Positions 26,901-29,627 of a stretch of 47,830 nt of DNA are shown one piece after another. A program made the translations under genes and the position numbers. Numbering within the stretch: position 1 is the stretch's first letter; each line of letters begins with the position of its first letter. A model generated the notes under the pieces. That model was not told the origin of the DNA, ran no database searches, and worked only from the letters and a program-made list of their open reading frames with translations. This stretch comes from Candidatus Omnitrophota bacterium (GTDB lineage Bacteria > Omnitrophota > Gorgyraeia > Gygaellales > Profunditerraquicolaceae), in NCBI GenBank assembly GCA_028712375.1, contig JAQTQG010000009.1, positions 1 through 47,830 of the forward strand, in the 5' to 3' direction.

Positions 26901-27912
26901 ATTAGAAAAAAGCGTAGTTATTTTTGTTCCCGGAATGGATGATGATTTAGGATCTGATCTTTCATCGAGTAGGGATCCAGGTTGGTCAACAAAACTTCAA
27001 TTAAGACTAGATTTTAATAAAGTTGAATCAGTTGGAGCAGCTAAAATATTTGAATTTAATTGGCCAGGCAACATTACAAATTATTCTCAGGCAGAAAGTA
27101 GTCTTGTTGATTATTTACAACAGAGTTATGTTTATGCCAAACAATGGGGTGCGGATTCAATAACTCTTCCTCTTCATAGTGCAGGTAATTCATTAAGCTA
27201 CAAGGCGATAGATTTGTTAACAGAGTGGCTGGAAAGAGATAAAATAAGAATGAAAATTAATATAGTAGGTATGGGTTCACCTGCGTCTAGAACCGCGGAG
27301 AGATTTTACGAAATAACAACAAGTACTAGTGGTCAGTTTAAAAACTTTTGGTCAATTTTTGATCCTGTTTCTTGGTTTACTGCTTTTAGCCCAAGTTCAC
27401 AAATGATTTGGGGTAATCACGGAAGTTATTTTTCAGACTTAGATGTTAGACAAGCCGCCCTTTCGATGGCTACAGGGATAAATATTCCTATTAGCTATTC
27501 CCGTTTTTCCGTAGGATCTTTCACTGATCCTTATTTTTCTGGGACTTTTAACATAAAACAGACAACGATATATTTCTCCCCTCAACTAAAAACTACTAAA
27601 ATAAACATTGTAACTAATTATGGAACAATGTCCCAAGCTTCTTTAGTTTTAGATTATAACTCATCATTAAATTTTCAATCACCAGATTTTAGTACATGGA
27701 ATGGTAGTTACTGCCAGCCTCTTCCGAGAACTTATACATTTCCAAGCAGTAATTTTTCGAGTTATCAGCAGATTATTCCGCCGAGTGTAACCGTTCCATC
27801 TTTTAGATATACACCCCCGGTGATTAATTATAACCCGCCAACTATTAATTATACTCCACCGGTTGTTAATGTGCCACAAAGTAATAGTTCAGGATTTAGT
27901 AATTGGCCTTAA
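5929..27912 (+). CDS. Giant multidomain membrane protein, main part
   Basis: This frame of about 7,300 codons is in phase with the preceding 1-5781 frame. The TTG at 5929 is the most upstream possible start, but reading from upstream is more likely. Modules in order are PRPP-synthetase-like (about 6460-7440), winged helix (about 8940-9180), phosphoglycerate-kinase-like (about 10,310-11,650), two tandem GNAT+HAD units (12,883-15,510), transglutaminase-like domains (about 16,900, 19,250 and 22,380) with TPRs, about eight hydrophobic segments (23,509-25,345), HEAT repeats (25,630-26,880), an alpha/beta-hydrolase (26,908-27,440) and a Pro-rich tail with repeated PP[VT][IV]N. HExxH-like motifs recur at module edges. 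Large stretches (for example 11,700-12,870 and 17,400-18,160) match nothing I recognise. The bulk lies N-terminal to the membrane bundle. Its function is unknown. Confidence 0.85.
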   Translation: MDKFKPSAHEKRELVYKYVKSRKKEVLSKAKVFLTVKGNNEAIDRCRVDSAVEANGINLEVRAGKFGNDELYVYISNPRYVKGKECVIFFDQINDSREVIKLLFTLELLEECHARNIVCVLPKDVNGWIIEVLKQFANLELVTKADLSKHAFSLMQVKKEIWKDYKIPPKPAKESFDGVLFMPNTEIFKQAGIVNAQSIGLDESGNVILPQGLEKNGHYLLVCATDSANWLVRLFKVLFTLKKSGISPVLFFTYFSYMRQHKAYRVRKHGTFALSANSARAVLMGLSVFSRQIRTLNIHFSKEIGTVKVKELFPGLAKSIEIYNLNIFTDLAGYFKDKKRLVNPVVIGADKGAAIFSEDAAKNNAIEYGGHMDKKRDPSKPVRFQVTMIMPQIDVHNKDVILLDDIISSGETIINAALLLLSRGARRIFIGSVYGEFTEGVNIFKDRDMLRSAMKQLKLSGQLTEEQVKDLEKRGALIEEVVSTDIIPNPFAKIKVGAMFNRYKFNLINLRKFIAYLLDNFPAGVDVKLWQKKLAMAEDLYAALGLKSDAALGGFNRITEEISYYGRIRGPNGDISNEKIKGIFDKFFPAKYSQAEVRDLVQTIKTHEQTHKVNPQETDENKVFLIQAKKENQRIHALLMQVWQHIKEFVNAQLIITGPVPAFAGLPNGFIGLQETKTSNVLFMRVNNNNRRVPAVNPVEPIRKTKIEIKADPLPGQIKREKHQEDEVIISADTLAAKQCGFVSYNKHGESVYVGNPGGLSQRQRVEIAEREIFTVVIEDWDKKEQDAAKEVDRLFFKWGISYYPDNSVDSYPVLYNVADNCQVVLHMFDKFLSWSNGEYLTVFLRGGFYGYCIKDIFGLLITFAVLKRNIPVHIVLVEETLKPYINMLQERKQCLDFLDKFPVNSVVFINGEPEKCNHQHAGYKFSVATSIYSTLEDFAQAGRKAIEEFVPGCLEKDGYRSIRVALAGQLTQAQNTFIENLNDLELGRIISEAIDTTNPLGAEAVINTIKHFVPKGAPATLLRYMAAHRIYKDNPKKSKEMAGQRGGNDSLRTIQRELSVLQAAGLVEGNGRSGYFLLEWLKHIDIEVMIQENPVLDSPGAGKDDAYWIKERILNSKLSDNSWMKLLYRRYGEYDGIRKVLIKFLERNHAFKIQAFSEIDRLSNEEVLEKADRYVNNWLLEQQDQFVSGGNDYYHSIESLSLREILLYPTTGILDLSQLLFTDPVINFPYGFPAFIIEKIGQECISSRLASLYLIIKAVSILSNDPSLMSMQEQDVDNLFNYLKDRADHFGFERVPENILSLADIFITFDLARQQSSLKNLFMLMSRLQKEDAGWEKVLFTPNSEDNLPEVSDATKAYFRFETSKNRYPATIPASDAPDRAATQEEMGVVVTAFGGKDALIAQGVTLDDTNTIISPTLSSPAEVNNGILYINPNTLRGPPEQLKVIFQGHELARLQGKVVINYSNLLCVKDIPKDQLDGQTVFLSVDLNVGKTSKKLKSEKLTRVKAVVQDIKYLIKNKARKIILVSHNGDCADYYKGLNPDEITDGMVDPDYSLQPVAEILTAILKENSFEEEVIFLPGCVGKNIKDAIKEAERGVFLLENPRFFAAETAKDKAQVEVFARELQDAIQADIYVQAAAGALHRGSQASRGPVTSFIKGPKVVGLLVEKELRGLYNLATDPAKPVIAIMQGAKLEGKLEVIKSLITNQITDKVAVLGKMAIPFIKNEPIAEEIRGLAQKYNVELILPSRIIAARLPEDTTVELFIDSLKKDPKKTVEAGSFSVNSVPDGWLILDVDPDDAADLMLSALKGVNTIIINGTAGLNENEQFARGTNKVMDVVARYKREYQQAVLIGLGGDGVSAAKTMLGEEEAERLFELLSTMGGSALDYLTGKELSALNYIQTAAKTLICAEQENGDNNPADRSANDYHFKTVENAITRFGGIHEILKNEVKDIYRFPVILMGIDTAAQSLDLTPSEVANLLPARSVRFALAPSGWKIGACIGIVHTDGKEEPVIIFPQDVNRRIIAHEIRAALIPELTHQENMLIENDSPYYLRRSWELQRRIKRAVRNDFGRILDWQNGPEVHGNFFASMPAAGWVPQGKEVYLDTFHAISAQSQFDAPVKFDAAKPVEWAFKYMGEDLKAIMEYLKVLGKILGLPGRQFDALRFPLAYHRDGQMYWAQGLTERSVRKAIEALSYRNKLHFSADTIISHIRLHESMPTEEGAINSQAQEFGKNYLFIGCLKELINFDNLKVGNRRRGYVDRWYLERMLKRGRSNPDELKEEFFDHLRAYPELKKYLSRESAAALDDASKFLNTPLGALTKELLDKKEIIIKGEGVEDFIFKLSKIKDEGIDCFEIEVYTDNDGSRLRVGFIDFRLGIISAGIKYGFKASGNSGHDRAIEVSAVYGDRGIGKALISLALALAKIKGKKKFMAYSCSNAEAFYTAVGFRRKGQDSDFEFDLSEQIIPAVKIKLGNLVSLEKRLSEMDFKLAIFGLDNSLARTNQNVSEEMLSRIRTLLRLGVKVAVVDGISLAELRKRIGAEEEEDFSDNLLLADFASSKTSLKQLVIRNAAISDDMRKKIIRAVSKAASELDRKEEENFLIEHSDHCVTLRLIEHGFCFNHRAAAELTGEVRYQLKLSGLSDVDAFQTTSGIYITPNSKAELLSAIISGMGVKKHETFIFADQIFTVGENPSLLEAIPEVAFANFGEYGLYSGSENVFDIYGGVERIGLILDQLIEYKKQANVSSCGYTEEELSDAGDMAIKLLAGEKIEVISEGNTKFIFELSEVSRKISEHFEIICFENGVKEAGYINFRIGVTESWIKYRVDANGNAKDIYAIKTQPEYEDMGIGKALMLLAMAIAKIKGSVKFRVYNSAPDALGFYQALGFKSTGSGNDFELSLTGIHLQPFRLKMSKLDHLKEKFAEKKLKALVFGLNDVLTGAGKHISWDMGSRIDYFLRQGIKVIIASGFDLGEMLDNVGVNRRGSLPDNLILIGSMGQEISPAAFNLQAELISEETREKINRIIDMYAYRIDPKSYDDFKIINKPFYVALRFCKQQDKYIEPGWSRGLRFMELFRSALLEEGVSGINVVRSTAGIYFTPNSKGKAVSDVLNKLGIAQEECIVFADQLLRDGDERSLLDSLPQASFINLGELNVRAKSVFDMHGGVEQAEAALDILINNIEGIRALEARSIDSVNKGDLCPARSEKEFFIDARMEEKVKKALVDIGRIREKDFSAKRLSKKVWSLLYYKGVSGNLVRRLAYNAVIEMSQAVAAGKKERGKVLGLAGQISGIYEIVIKRGTTLEMASLGSLEKSNALIYNFCGMVVKEFDAVSTNAVFEFKFHLSLHKLYQQVIGIYASKLSHLEVLNDYPEFSGIRNLVYFGEADSGYVIEAINTFIAQCISEHKDIPQILPPTEKGVSVKFTLPQIKEFLCCASTLALTRKEEGGMTSRPAIFEDSHILRRVFAESIIDKKIEQLKGEKFDIIIAVSNAPEEQLKRMKEILSEKLPVYSADVSLFADQIHSPNPQVFKFFKRYSQGLWILEGYLAKSGKFTGPPEEIRVAYFNKISKEIAFNITSEEAADILKNNGFEDVETEELWNFICRHEELHKENPSRRCYTVLEMQWIELESQVFAREILMQMRPFINKISSYFFRSLKSEFRGKYPYLCKEASFILARLISRAFKLSIGGNAPDRIEMVSGVIIKEGLIASGLHRWLVIYKDDKRALLIDPVFSRFNEEFIDTILLGYHEELSGKYSFVEWEDFKYQRESYLWVSVLGILGFDEEETSNTIREVRAGRIIDLELKGNIEKLEGIISGLARLAEKEDVKNTQNPACGKFMVVITREDIRAFEMARENLDSVVKRLPQTRTAALFGHSAVHCKDLVEKFDRVILAVPGQKGSDLILGLIPPEHRFKVEIRKVDGSGMMGLFRQRKAEVCKYSYPVDNCVALSKDLQSREPAGIESFFKGTVDLVVAEEFCSRLLYFMLYSLETEILFEDGFPPVVAAAEGLGDKLQIAFIKNLAYILDPEGLIYYAENSYSPFSEKLIRETGLKEVRGVLAHRKWLDSSDEVTAHLLKYKRSLISKGSDGSILWGRGNSLFTEETNGVLEFPFSKKSNIKLEKNPEQPEKRIAKFMKKTMVCELFPWKYSTMELTFQAAIKKLPVNMRGKLEGLWEDDPGIFEVYKNMAELGSVSGGNIKLDIRNFISVMLLALTIRHEVDHLLNPGDQEEDVGIRDALYLLDFGEDVLGRLRRTFPPYFNRDGFDTDGYGANLVNSVLKVKKFLRTRLESEEERLCLADKLFRVLRITPDLGIQECYEAVENTISKNEKFTQLMRLMTAGIEEISCDLGEDIKRRVRELEYPEKTAEDFAAMAESWKDSRGCSVIFEWKDALSMAKEQYRRGKIPVSVLAGIEQRLVNKVGLRILQEMDGEGESDDLDEIMRTRAPSCLGYSELFYVLGNALGLVVKGVEPLELRGSIEGHSFCMAYLSDTRAVLVDLAYREFISRPFEFEQKFRAAGKYWEFKGRDPFMKFYRKILILDGKGLVAILYGNRGLRLCYPSRYEEALHYINKAIEYAPDSPALHRKLGHVYHEMFLGEENVRSLVLVDKSLNALDKAIEMDSESALAHRNRAVVSVDAQKPVEAVAEFIWAALLHPQWAGGICRFLWHLLRLKECSFSDILRGIPYYFQQRLARRVKRKLNTKAQLPEPPKGTVSGSDGMVFRQWSKNPQLLAEGVFGKLAPLGYAISSFEIEEINSKLNLIRRKLLAEGFFREEDFDIVMELMDYAYKTATFRLGKQKKYHITIDRRCFENQDLLYLVIKHELTDIKLNALIPGIDPAIRELFTLLTVNVDGMMKLRNEHPRKAAELLKYLRKVANLRIGLFPRYETILNNPALNDSADFIKEICRLLTKETVYFSNMRLLAEKQHMSEVLLEKLPFRFNLLKLRLREINERLFESSRIIGDEKLEVLTSYHGKVPVAIKAFMPYAGDIQYKIDGDNVFLKVKFRDESGQVRFAHIYLGQNDNIDLTLGKGGKIFSQTYENWQKENPGIFRYKYDDMEKEKRVAWSNFKRLPLTQMIKRINQYNLDHGSRDIQDQLKDLFLQLFTALNLECTLSSKTWLSLERLIGRNKGPGAYYVIKHQFINDYLSKIFPRTLLGEINVTLEPIRDLSIWPVTENPDMKSALLSWLSNNKVRGAPIYYRESEKISISRLLYLLSASIPQQQSLFSGGPFLYSLPVPCGFQKQSESKFGRNKTLTSIEIENLNIQYPETFFEDYYQVLQQLLNSLEKLLGRAPPELSSWKLIISTDFTFTLGNVAACDIEKHIVYLHPYFFNISQEDLAKEGLTTEQLQLKILYHELVSHITKRLKDPLAMIDTEYFSRRLSGLCGSKAGLWEDIKHRVMGLEYSEKIAKDFVNMIKKWKYKGVRNALLNWEMKLLKAQKEWKDGLLPLAGLVEIESSVVKFISRKILEEIDSEDGYFELDEIIFNKKANCLGYSQAFYLLANSLGLMAEVVSVLNVRNNPVKHVFCLVLLSDYKVMAVDLASQMVDGPFEFSQRFKSCGNCFEAKDTADITAAYERIQLNARKGLIAAIYNNRAGDKRISGSNEEVLALYNKAIAYYPQYALAYRNRARIYAYCGRYEEADKDIDSAIELGIKDALQYYEWGIDSRLDEEASFYFSAAIKAGYRDAIIYYRRGLAYNNLEKYQEAVSDFIEAAKFNEAAELKPGLANIYYCLGVAYDGGLEFSKALDSFSRVIEINSDFSKAYHKRAKVYLKLNKPELARKDFEAAVKLDSWLREDVEDVYEERGWPFEVSAASQKGLEQRSGEDFALETFILKNLQKDNPAAICAENPATRDPGNYSSDCVKESHPLLPIIQFLAWVVSGIVGLFTRNQKPAKIFSEVFKYSYSIALKHLLETARPVFRLAYSYSYSVTAARMFRIFPPASRFIYPILALFIPVARGFRGGCIQWLVSAKIRNAVYQEYGYSSERIANIEGSVKVHEQARSELAGLWAQYRYYKSNCLLRYLSKHGGKGLVDKLTRELSPLDIKIFPGIKAPAYRVSRVNEILDVKAERIFLNEAAIKKNIDGRIYNIYHVSRRGTVALTSINDKNAWVAGNSGKEGRKLKRFFDYFLHIALPLGVLGGSVYVLTLPFVSGLSALASVAVISALSLAGVAGLFYFVENVRRLFEHKPAKFFFGAWNQIKKLNVEKRSVLIRAADVSYMQQEKKIRPSLGATVIKIFSLRGLALLVSGALVAFIVTGTINWWILAGAIAAVFVPYLIAIFYIFFCFDIDRYKFRNEFIREHLNGIKVKDGFVQELKQLSPGYDFSKPFKNNLWNNFTLRFPVSAGVIAFILGKLPVIFFGYLAGAAIVPFLGMEAANFSLSDLLQLLSGALKWEWADNLFQQLISVINNSGLMINVGEAVKLSMVVLGFGALSLFHRVRSFPKTVIHNFLHFLPNLLHIWIIAAIIGGGSFGSLFLYKAQVITKVNFPQAIHQFIGGKENVAVWNRANLLYQQVRVNPEAALQNIVPASDLELLLKEIEEKEKIKGLAPADLELKRFCIYKLGQGYGSVNSGEILKSALSDPDNDLRAIATISLITRYYSSDAIATLNNFKFTQGGPVQQAAILSLKKLYFHQEVKDFLLKILHDGGLPENQLVAMGALSEKVSSPEIRTSFVDVLKSTPDALVKQAAILSLAPQADYEIMKIIRPFLADLDLGVRQATIVSLGLRLNDFPENFILLKPQLTSSNVQIRATAVSALGPSLDKFPELKQPFLDIAKDASLPVEMRQNALFSVSVFDEPQVKNLLVDNLDSMDWQMRQVAAFGLGNFKGAEIPDLLKPLTKDSNWQVRQSAAASLGNFDQAQVIDYLKPLLDDDHWEVRLAAVDSFGNFDDPQVVDLLTPVVNDSVWQIRQSAVTSLGNFDTPEAIKAITPSLSDSISDVRCAGILPLAASLEKFPELKQPLMDRYQDSFEDEWVRSIAMTSLQNAGYTKELYLDNIQPLEKSVVIFVPGMDDDLGSDLSSSRDPGWSTKLQLRLDFNKVESVGAAKIFEFNWPGNITNYSQAESSLVDYLQQSYVYAKQWGADSITLPLHSAGNSLSYKAIDLLTEWLERDKIRMKINIVGMGSPASRTAERFYEITTSTSGQFKNFWSIFDPVSWFTAFSPSSQMIWGNHGSYFSDLDVRQAALSMATGINIPISYSRFSVGSFTDPYFSGTFNIKQTTIYFSPQLKTTKINIVTNYGTMSQASLVLDYNSSLNFQSPDFSTWNGSYCQPLPRTYTFPSSNFSSYQQIIPPSVTVPSFRYTPPVINYNPPTINYTPPVVNVPQSNSSGFSNWP
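6460..7440 (+). other. PRPP-synthetase-like domain (ribose-phosphate pyrophosphokinase fold)
   Basis: FTYFSYMRQHKAYR (about 6688-6730) corresponds to the PYFGYARQDR signature of ribose-phosphate pyrophosphokinases. VVIGADKGA corresponds to the pyrophosphate-loop region, and LLDDIISSGETI (about 7132-7170) is a good type I PRPP-binding motif with both Asp residues. The enzyme family makes PRPP from ribose 5-phosphate and ATP. Here the domain is embedded in a giant protein, so activity is uncertain although the PRPP motif is well kept. Confidence 0.75.
8940..9180 (+). other. Winged-helix-like segment
   Basis: The translated stretch includes TLLRYMAAHRIYKDN, SLRTIQRELSVLQAAGLV and GRSGYFLLEW. 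It has the helix, recognition helix and wing pattern of a winged-helix domain, with the typical 'LxxLxxAGLV' ending. The assignment rests on pattern only; it could serve in protein contacts rather than DNA binding. Confidence 0.45.
10310..11650 (+). other. Phosphoglycerate-kinase-like domain, full length but degenerate
   Basis: Landmarks appear in the order of phosphoglycerate kinase. VFLSVDLNVGK stands for VRVDFNVP, SLQPVAEIL for SLKPVAERL, and GVFLLENPRFF for LLLENVRF. AAGALHRGSQAS stands for AFGTAHRAHAS, IAIMQGAKLEGKL for AILGGAKVSDK, TIIINGTAGLNENEQFARGT for the WNGPMGVFE region, LIGLGGDGVSAAK for the GGGDS loop, and STMGGSALDYLTGKEL for STGGGASLELLEGKE. The length (about 440 residues) fits a whole enzyme of about 400. 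The HLGRP arginine is lost (HNGD) and the glycine loops are altered, so catalysis is doubtful. Confidence 0.88.
12883..14195 (+). repeat. GNAT + HAD-like module, tandem copy 1
   Basis: The first half is a GNAT-type N-acetyltransferase fold with the acetyl-CoA loop DRGIGKAL (Gly codon at 13153) and a closing FYTAVGF. The second half is HAD-like and starts with AIFGLDNSLA, where the nucleophilic Asp position is Gly. It includes TPNSKAELL (motif III Lys), FADQ at the motif IV position, and DIYGGVE (14092). The unit is followed directly by a second copy offset by about 1.31 kb. The GNAT loop looks usable; the HAD half is probably inactive. Confidence 0.75.
14196..15510 (+). repeat. GNAT + HAD-like module, tandem copy 2
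   Basis: This copy has the same order as copy 1: GNAT loop DMGIGKAL (14464), GFYQALGF, LVFGLNDVLT for HAD motif I (both Asp positions changed), TPNSKGKAV, FADQLLRDGDERSLL and DMHGGVE (15409). Landmarks are offset from copy 1 by 1,311 bp in the GNAT half and 1,317 bp at the end of the HAD half. This shows a tandem duplication with a two-codon length change. Confidence 0.75.
16681..17130 (+). other. HEELH motif and transglutaminase-like domain 2
   Basis: RHEELHKENP (16,723-16,752) is a zincin-type HExxH followed by NP. It is followed by a transglutaminase-like triad: Cys in YPYLCKEAS (16915), His in SGLHRWLVI (17050) and Asp in ALLIDPVF (17098). This is the Cys-His-Asp order of transglutaminase-like and papain-like proteins. 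Catalytic use is possible but unproven. Confidence 0.5.
18940..19870 (+). repeat. Transglutaminase-like + TPR unit, copy A
   Basis: The unit starts DIKRRVRELEYPEKTAEDF (18958). The triad is Cys in SCLGYSELF (19249), His in EGHSFCMAY (19348) and Asp in VLVDLAY (19396). TPR-like helices follow (YGNRGL, YEEALHYINKAIEYAPDS, LNALDKAIEMDSESALAHRN). The layout resembles SirB1/transglutaminase-like domains joined to TPRs. A second copy lies exactly 3,129 bp downstream. Confidence 0.65.
22069..23330 (+). repeat. Transglutaminase-like + TPR unit, copy B
   Basis: The unit starts DIKHRVMGLEYSEKIAKDF (22087). The triad is Cys in NCLGYSQAF (22378), His in KHVFCLVLL (22477) and Asp in AVDLASQ (22525). Every landmark is exactly 3,129 bp from its counterpart in copy A, so no net length change separates the copies over this part. 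The TPR section is longer than in copy A, with several units such as YRNRARIYAYCGRYEEADKD and YHKRAKVYLKLNKPELARKD. Confidence 0.7.
23509..25345 (+). other. Multi-pass membrane region of the giant protein
   Basis: Hydrophobic stretches long enough to span a membrane lie at about 23,509-23,571, 24,290-24,357, 24,364-24,441, 24,628-24,690, 24,691-24,762, 24,925-25,020, 25,159-25,214 and 25,270-25,340, with a shorter one near 23,740. About 7,800 residues precede this bundle and about 860 follow it. It would anchor the protein in the inner membrane, with the enzyme-like modules on one side. Confidence 0.75.
25630..26880 (+). other. HEAT-repeat solenoid
   Basis: Repeats of about 31 residues carry the pattern WQxRQxAxxxLGNFxxxxxxxxLxPxLxD. 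Clear units include WQMRQVAAFGLGNF, WQVRQSAAASLGNF, WEVRLAAVDSFGNF and WQIRQSAVTSLGNF. Earlier, more diverged units begin near LRAIATISLITRYY. HEAT/PBS-lyase-type repeats bind proteins, and this solenoid immediately follows the last membrane segment. Confidence 0.85.
26908..27440 (+). other. Alpha/beta-hydrolase (lipase/esterase-like) domain
   Basis: SVVIFVPGMDDD resembles the beta-strand and oxyanion loop of alpha/beta-hydrolases. LPLHSAGNSL gives a nucleophile elbow with Ser at 27178; the first Gly of GxSxG is replaced, as in HSxG variants. IFDPVSW supplies Asp (27361) and WGNHGSYF supplies His (27418), so the Ser-Asp-His order is complete. The substrate is unknown. The DNA here is visibly AT-richer than the rest of the gene. 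A Pro-rich tail (about 27,720-27,909) ends the protein. Confidence 0.6.
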
Positions 27913-27913
27913 A

Positions 27914-27920
27914 AAGGAGA
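27914..27920 (+). promoter_or_regulatory. Ribosome-binding site for the TolB-like gene
   Basis: AAAAGGAG lies between the giant gene's stop and the next ATG at 27925. The 12-nt gap makes the two genes one operon. Confidence 0.75.
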
Positions 27921-27924
27921 TACA

Positions 27925-29253
27925 ATGAATTATTTAAGAACAAGTAAAATAAAAATATTTATAGGTTTAGTCACCTTGTTTATATTATTTAATATTTATA
28001 AATTCTTTCAGGTTCGTTTATTGAATTTGGATTTGCCTAAAGGTCAGATTGTATTTTCTTCGGGTATAGACGGGGATAGTGAGATATATATTATGAATAT
28101 TAATGGCACAAGCTTAAAGCAATTAACTAATAATTCCGCAACTAACTTTGATACTGCTATGGATGATGAGCCTTCTTTTTCTTCAGATGGGAGAAAAGTT
28201 GTTTTTGTTTCCAGCCGTCAAGGTAAAAATAAAGAATTTATTTATAATCATCAAGGTAAAATTATTGGTACTGGAAGTTCAAAAACAGGAACTTCAGATA
28301 TATATATTATGGATTTAGATGGCAATAATCAAATTCCTCTGACTTATAAAGAGTTAAATTTGTATCCTTTTTTCTCTCCTGATGGCAGAAATATTGTTTT
28401 TGAGGCAAGAGGTAATTCAGAATGGCAAACAAAAATGATCGATGTTAATGGGAGTAATCAGGGAATATTAGATGCCAGGTCAGGACATTATAAGTTTTCT
28501 TCTGATGGTAAAAAGATATACGATACATTTCAATGCGACCTTTCGGTAATGAATGAAGATGGAAGTAACCGAATAAGATTAACAAATTTTTTGACATTTG
28601 AAGAAACTATGAGAGACCCCAAGAAACGCCGAACGAATATTCCTAATTTTGCTTTTTCTCGTAATGGCAAAAAAATATGTTTTATTTTAAAAGAAGATAG
28701 AGGTAAATCAATTGGGGAATTTTATAATATAATAAGATTTTATATTATGAATATTGATGGCTCTAATTTAGAACAAATATATACGATAGATTGTTCGCAT
28801 CTAAATGAACTATATGTTTCTGGCTATAACGAAAAAGCGATGTTTTGTAATATCAAGCAATTGCAGTATTTCCCAGATGATCGGGCAGTTATTTTTATTG
28901 CAGATTTTACTTATAAAAAAGGAATTTACCTTTTAGATTTACAATCTGAGAATGTAAAAGAGCTAACTTATAAAAATCAGGCTTGGAGAGATATTCTCGG
29001 TTTTACTTTTACACCAGATGGAAAAAAAATAGTTTTTATCACAGACACATATCCTAAAAATTATGTAATACATGCACTGTTTCTCCATAGTATTAGGGCC
29101 TATGTCAATTATTTTCTTTTTAGAAAATCAACTCCTTTTTATGATAATAAATATCTTTGTATTATGGATATAGATGGGAAGAATTACCGGAGGATTGCTA
29201 AGCTACCCGAAGGCACTGAGCTTGGTCGTGATTTTATCCATTGGGAGCAGTGA
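27925..29253 (+). CDS. Membrane-anchored TolB-like beta-propeller protein
   Basis: The protein has 442 residues. An N-terminal hydrophobic segment (about residues 10-27) is followed by at least six PD40/TolB-type blades with the signature SxDGxxIxF, including FSSDGRKVVFVSSR, FSPDGRNIVFEAR, FSSDGKKIYDT, FSRNGKKICFIL and FTPDGKKIVFITD. Alternating 'IYIMDLDGNN' strands are typical of TolB-like propellers, which act as periplasmic protein-binding platforms. The single N-terminal helix suggests an anchored protein with the propeller outside the cytoplasm. It lies 12 nt behind the giant gene with its own strong ribosome-binding site, so the two are probably co-expressed and may interact. Its base composition is notably AT-rich, like the last kilobase of the giant gene and unlike the genes further on. 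Confidence 0.8.
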   Translation: MNYLRTSKIKIFIGLVTLFILFNIYKFFQVRLLNLDLPKGQIVFSSGIDGDSEIYIMNINGTSLKQLTNNSATNFDTAMDDEPSFSSDGRKVVFVSSRQGKNKEFIYNHQGKIIGTGSSKTGTSDIYIMDLDGNNQIPLTYKELNLYPFFSPDGRNIVFEARGNSEWQTKMIDVNGSNQGILDARSGHYKFSSDGKKIYDTFQCDLSVMNEDGSNRIRLTNFLTFEETMRDPKKRRTNIPNFAFSRNGKKICFILKEDRGKSIGEFYNIIRFYIMNIDGSNLEQIYTIDCSHLNELYVSGYNEKAMFCNIKQLQYFPDDRAVIFIADFTYKKGIYLLDLQSENVKELTYKNQAWRDILGFTFTPDGKKIVFITDTYPKNYVIHALFLHSIRAYVNYFLFRKSTPFYDNKYLCIMDIDGKNYRRIAKLPEGTELGRDFIHWEQ

Positions 29254-29627
29254 GTATTGAAAATCCCCAGACCATTTCTAAATAGCTCTTTGTAAAACAT
29301 TGAGTTTTAATAAAACCGGTACAACTTATAATTAAGAAGGAGTTAGGTCCTTTACTTAGCTACGAAAACTAATTTATTAGGCTGGCGCAATAATAGGCAG
29401 GTGGGGACACTTCTAGCAGAAACTATTGCAGTAGTAGTATTAAGATAGAAACGGTCTAGAGAGAAATAATAAAATGTTTAAAAAAGATTAATAATTTACT
29501 TTTTTCATAGATAATTATTATAAATGAACATATTGTAAATTATTCATTTAGAACATGTTACGATAAAATAATTTTTAAGCGCAAGAATATTTTTCTCTTG
29601 ATTTATTTAAAAAATGGGAGATAATAA
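29254..29627 (+). other. AT-rich intergenic region
   Basis: I see no gene here. It holds an SD-like AAGAAGGAG (about 29,335) not followed by a start codon and a GTGGGGACACTTCT stretch (about 29,400) of the kind seen near transposon ends. It also has an imperfect hairpin made by TAAATGAA and TTCATTTA (about 29,520-29,550). A promoter for the PilZ genes probably lies here, but no box is convincing. Confidence 0.4.

Noticed and set aside
29395-29420. Transposon end (GTGGGGACACTTCT)
   Set aside because: There is no transposase gene, matching second end or target duplication nearby; it may be a remnant only.
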